Of a DNA stretch of 8,089 nt, positions 6,399 through 8,089 are shown piece after piece; position 1 is the stretch's first letter, and each line of letters opens with the position of its first letter. The DNA is taken from contig CABUVC010000070.1 of assembly GCA_902494855.1 (NCBI GenBank), forward strand, positions 1 to 8,089. Direction: 5' to 3'. Under the pieces are notes generated by a model that was not told where the DNA came from, made no database searches, and was given only the letters and a program-made list of their open reading frames with translations. The position numbers and the translations under genes were made by a program. The stretch comes from an uncultured Collinsella sp. Lineage in GTDB: Bacteria; Actinomycetota; Coriobacteriia; Coriobacteriales; Coriobacteriaceae.

Positions 6399-6435
6399 AT
6401 CTGCCGGCTTTTGGGGACGCTCCTTATCTGCCGGC
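6399..6435 (+). repeat. 10-bp direct repeat ATCTGCCGGC
   Basis: ATCTGCCGGC occurs at 6399-6408 and again at 6426-6435. The first copy lies just outside and the second inside the loop of the 6411-6454 palindrome. It could be a remnant of insertion or slippage, or chance. Confidence 0.5.
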
Positions 6436-6454
6436 ACAAAAGGAGCGTCCCCAA
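6411..6454. repeat. 44-bp palindrome, GGGGACGCTCCTT type
   Basis: Arms TTGGGGACGCTCCTT (6411-6425) and AAGGAGCGTCCCCAA (6440-6454) are perfect 15-bp complements around a 14-nt loop. No T-tract follows on either strand. Its arm matches that of the 6311-6368 palindrome (GGGGACG(T/C)TC(C)TT), 42 nt away. REP/REPIN-like elements often occur as such close pairs. Confidence 0.72.
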
Positions 6455-6460
6455 GTGACG

Positions 6461-6488
6461 CAAAAAGCCCGGGCAAAAGCACCGGGCT
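6461..6488 (-). terminator. Intrinsic terminator of the dipeptidase gene
   Basis: On the minus strand AGCCCGG (6482-6488) pairs with CCGGGCT (6466-6472) around a 9-nt loop, followed directly by a T-run (complement of 6462-6466). It lies about 134 nt after the stop codon, so the long hairpin at 6521-6622 would be part of the 3' untranslated region. Confidence 0.85.
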
Positions 6489-6520
6489 CGTAATGCAAGT
6501 TTGTATCCAAGCAGGATATA

Positions 6521-6622
6521 GGGGTTTCCCAGGTGCCCGAGATTGCCCCGAAAGAGGAGCGCCGCGTACTTTGGTACGCAAGCGACGGTTTGAGGGGCAA
6601 GGTCGGGTGCCTGGGGAAGCCC
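6521..6622 (+). other. 102-nt long imperfect hairpin; candidate structured RNA or repeat
   Basis: The outer stem pairs 6521-6540 with 6603-6622: on the plus-strand RNA 16 Watson-Crick pairs, 3 G-U pairs and one G-G mismatch. A 2x2 purine loop follows, then a perfect 7-bp stem (6543-6549 with 6594-6600). Next is a symmetric 14x14 internal region, which begins with a possible tandem G-A pair and A-U pairs. The tip is a perfect 6-bp hairpin GCGTAC/GTACGC with a UUUG loop (6564-6579). All three wobbles become A-C mismatches on the minus strand, so the structure fits a plus-strand RNA better. No convincing plus-strand promoter is seen. The end coincides with the dipeptidase stop codon (6622-6624). 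Alternatives are a mobile repeat or a 3'-UTR stabiliser. Confidence 0.5.
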
Positions 6623-8058
6623 TACAGCTCGAGTTCGTTGAGGCGCAGGATTGCCACGATGTAGATCTTGAGCGCTTGCTTGAGCTGTTCCTCGTTGGCG
6701 CACTCGTTGGGGCCGTGCATCTGGCCGCCCCATGCGGGCAGCTCCAGGCCGGTCTCCTCGGGGCCAAACGAGACGGCGCGGGCAAAGTTGCGTGCGTACG
6801 TGCCGCCGCCCATGGCAAAGGGCTCAGCATGCTTGCCCGTAAACTCGTTATAGGTATCAATAAGCGCCTTCACGGCCGGATCGTCGGCAGAGACCGAGAA
6901 CGGCACCTTCGCACGACCCACACGGCACGTCACGCCAAAACGGCCCACGAGCGGATCGAGCTGCTCGCGGATGGTATCGGCACTCGTGCTGTCGGGGAAG
7001 CGCACGTCGATGACCTGCTCAATATGGCCATCCGCCACGCGGATGACGCCAGCGTTGCAGGTAAGCGGGCCAAACGCCGGACTCGTCGCATCGATACCCA
7101 GGCCGCGACCATAGGCGTCCGCATGCACAAAGGCCAGGAACTTGACGAACTCGTGCTCGGCAGGCGTCAGCAGGCGCTCGTCGCGTGCACCAAACGCGTC
7201 CTCGGCCTCGCGCAGATACGCCACGATCAGCCCGACGGCGTTGATCGTTCCCTCTGGCATCGAGGCATGACCGCCAATGCCGTGGGCGAAAATCTGCGCA
7301 TGCCCGTTATCGAGCGCCGTGATCTCCAGGCGGTCGCCGTTCTCGACCGGCGCCGGCAGCTCATCGGCGGCAATCGCAAGCTCGCAGATAGACTGCGACG
7401 GAATGGCGTTGCTCGCCTCGGCACCGCTCCAGGACACAATGCGCCCGCCGTCGATCTTGGAGCTCACAAATGTCGCCCCAAACTGGCCCTTCTCGGCATT
7501 ACAGACCGGGAACTCGGCATCGGGCGTAAACAGAAAGTCGGGGTTCGCGTGGTTCTCCAGATAATGGTGAACGTCGGACATGCCCACTTCCTCATCGCAG
7601 CCCAGCAGTGCGCGGAAGGTGTAGCGCGGAACAATGCCGTGCTTGAGCAGATAGGCGCCGGCGTAGAGCGACAGCACCGCCGGACCCTTGTCGTCGATAA
7701 CGCCGCGGCCGAGCAGCCAGCCCTCGCGACGCTCCATCGCAAACGGGTCGGTGTTCCAGCCCGGGCCGGCGGGCACCACGTCCACGTGGCAGATGGTCGC
7801 GAGCTGCTTGTCGCCGCGGCCAGGAATATCGGCAATGCCCACATAGCCCTCGTCGTCGCTCGTCTGATAGCCGAGCTTCTGCGCGATGCCGAGCGCGCAA
7901 TCGAGCGCGTCACGGACCGGGCGGCCAAACGGCGCGCCGGGCTCTGCATCGGCAGAAACTGCCACGGACGGATAGCTCACCAGCTGCTCGATATCGGCGA
8001 CGACATCTTCCCAGACCTCGTCGACATACTCGGCGACGCTCTGCTCCACCTGATTCAT
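6622..8058 (-). CDS. M20-family metallodipeptidase, PepV/Sapep type
   Basis: This 478-residue cytosolic enzyme matches the dinuclear-metal M20 dipeptidases (PepV, Sapep, often annotated Xaa-His dipeptidase), which hydrolyse dipeptides during peptide utilisation. Visible metal-site motifs are HVDVVP (91-96, ligand His91), GRGVIDDKG (117-125, bridging Asp122), CDEEVGM (154-160, catalytic Glu156 and ligand Glu157), TPDAEFP (178-184, Asp180) and MHGPNE (447-452, His448). His264 in GGHASMPEG is the usual lid-domain histidine. All expected active-site residues are present, and the length is normal. Start ATG 8058 is set by a perfect AAGGAGGT 5 nt upstream; a TTG at 8076 would place that site inside the frame. 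It appears to be a single-gene unit ending at its own terminator. Exact substrate preference cannot be read. Confidence 0.93.
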   Translation of the reverse strand: MNQVEQSVAEYVDEVWEDVVADIEQLVSYPSVAVSADAEPGAPFGRPVRDALDCALGIAQKLGYQTSDDEGYVGIADIPGRGDKQLATICHVDVVPAGPGWNTDPFAMERREGWLLGRGVIDDKGPAVLSLYAGAYLLKHGIVPRYTFRALLGCDEEVGMSDVHHYLENHANPDFLFTPDAEFPVCNAEKGQFGATFVSSKIDGGRIVSWSGAEASNAIPSQSICELAIAADELPAPVENGDRLEITALDNGHAQIFAHGIGGHASMPEGTINAVGLIVAYLREAEDAFGARDERLLTPAEHEFVKFLAFVHADAYGRGLGIDATSPAFGPLTCNAGVIRVADGHIEQVIDVRFPDSTSADTIREQLDPLVGRFGVTCRVGRAKVPFSVSADDPAVKALIDTYNEFTGKHAEPFAMGGGTYARNFARAVSFGPEETGLELPAWGGQMHGPNECANEEQLKQALKIYIVAILRLNELEL

Positions 8059-8063
8059 GGACG

Positions 8064-8071
8064 ACCTCCTT
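8064..8071 (-). promoter_or_regulatory. Shine-Dalgarno of the dipeptidase gene
   Basis: AAGGAGGT on the minus strand, 5 nt before ATG 8058. It is a full anti-16S match, predicts strong initiation and rules out the upstream TTG start. Confidence 0.88.
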
Positions 8072-8089
8072 ACCAATGAGCGGCGAGCG

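Larger units (their letters stand above)
6109..6621. other. 513-nt intergenic region between pepV-like gene and pstS
   Basis: No convincing gene lies here. From right to left it holds a long imperfect hairpin touching the dipeptidase stop codon, that gene's intrinsic terminator, two GGGGAC palindromes, the pst control region (11-bp repeats and a -10) and a structured pstS leader. The open frames crossing it are shadows that extend into flanking genes. Confidence 0.8.

Noticed and set aside
6311..6454. Paired palindromes as a CRISPR array or as terminators
   Set aside because: There are only two units with different sequences and no regular spacer pattern, and neither has a T-tract. The true terminator next to them has one.
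6521..6622. Long hairpin as the dipeptidase terminator
   Set aside because: On the minus strand no T-run follows the stem, and the wobble pairs become mismatches. A canonical terminator is present further downstream at 6461-6488.
6334..8079. 581-residue plus-strand open frame over the dipeptidase
   Set aside because: It runs through two palindromes, a terminator and the long hairpin, then antisense to a complete M20 peptidase with all active-site residues. It is a shadow frame.

Overview
The window is a high-GC bacterial chromosome segment in which every supported gene lies on the minus strand. Genes are tightly packed, have good Shine-Dalgarno sequences, and are separated by intergenic regions rich in short palindromes. 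High GC, an actinobacterial-style 11-bp PHO-box-like repeat, a Tat-type lipoprotein PstS and 'GGGGAC' palindromes (which I associate from memory, unverified, with Collinsella/Olsenella-type gut Coriobacteriia) suggest a Coriobacteriia-like actinobacterium. The genus is not proven by this sequence alone.

Reading in the direction of transcription (right to left), the window starts with an M20-family dipeptidase of the PepV type (6622-8058). Its stop codon abuts a 102-nt imperfect hairpin, followed by an intrinsic terminator. A 513-nt intergenic stretch (6109-6621) carries that hairpin, the terminator, two strong GGGGAC-type palindromes, a candidate PHO box with a -10, and a leader hairpin. Next comes a complete high-affinity phosphate uptake operon, pstS-pstC-pstA-pstB (6108 down to 2448), with overlapping pstC/pstA and pstA/pstB junctions. 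It ends at a clear intrinsic terminator (2354-2391), and no phoU follows.

After the terminator, a short intergenic region holds a third GGGGAC hairpin and an extended -10 promoter. These lead into a two-gene unit: a Uup-like ABC-F ATPase (2242-383) and, 6 nt later, a Cof-type HAD phosphatase (376 to beyond the window edge).

Functionally, PstS is a membrane-anchored phosphate receptor, PstC/PstA form the channel and PstB powers it, probably under PhoB-like control. The dipeptidase, ABC-F protein and HAD phosphatase are separate housekeeping units. I found no defence system, insertion sequence, CRISPR array, tRNA or rRNA. The most unusual content is in the intergenic DNA: a candidate structured RNA and a small family of GGGGAC palindromes.
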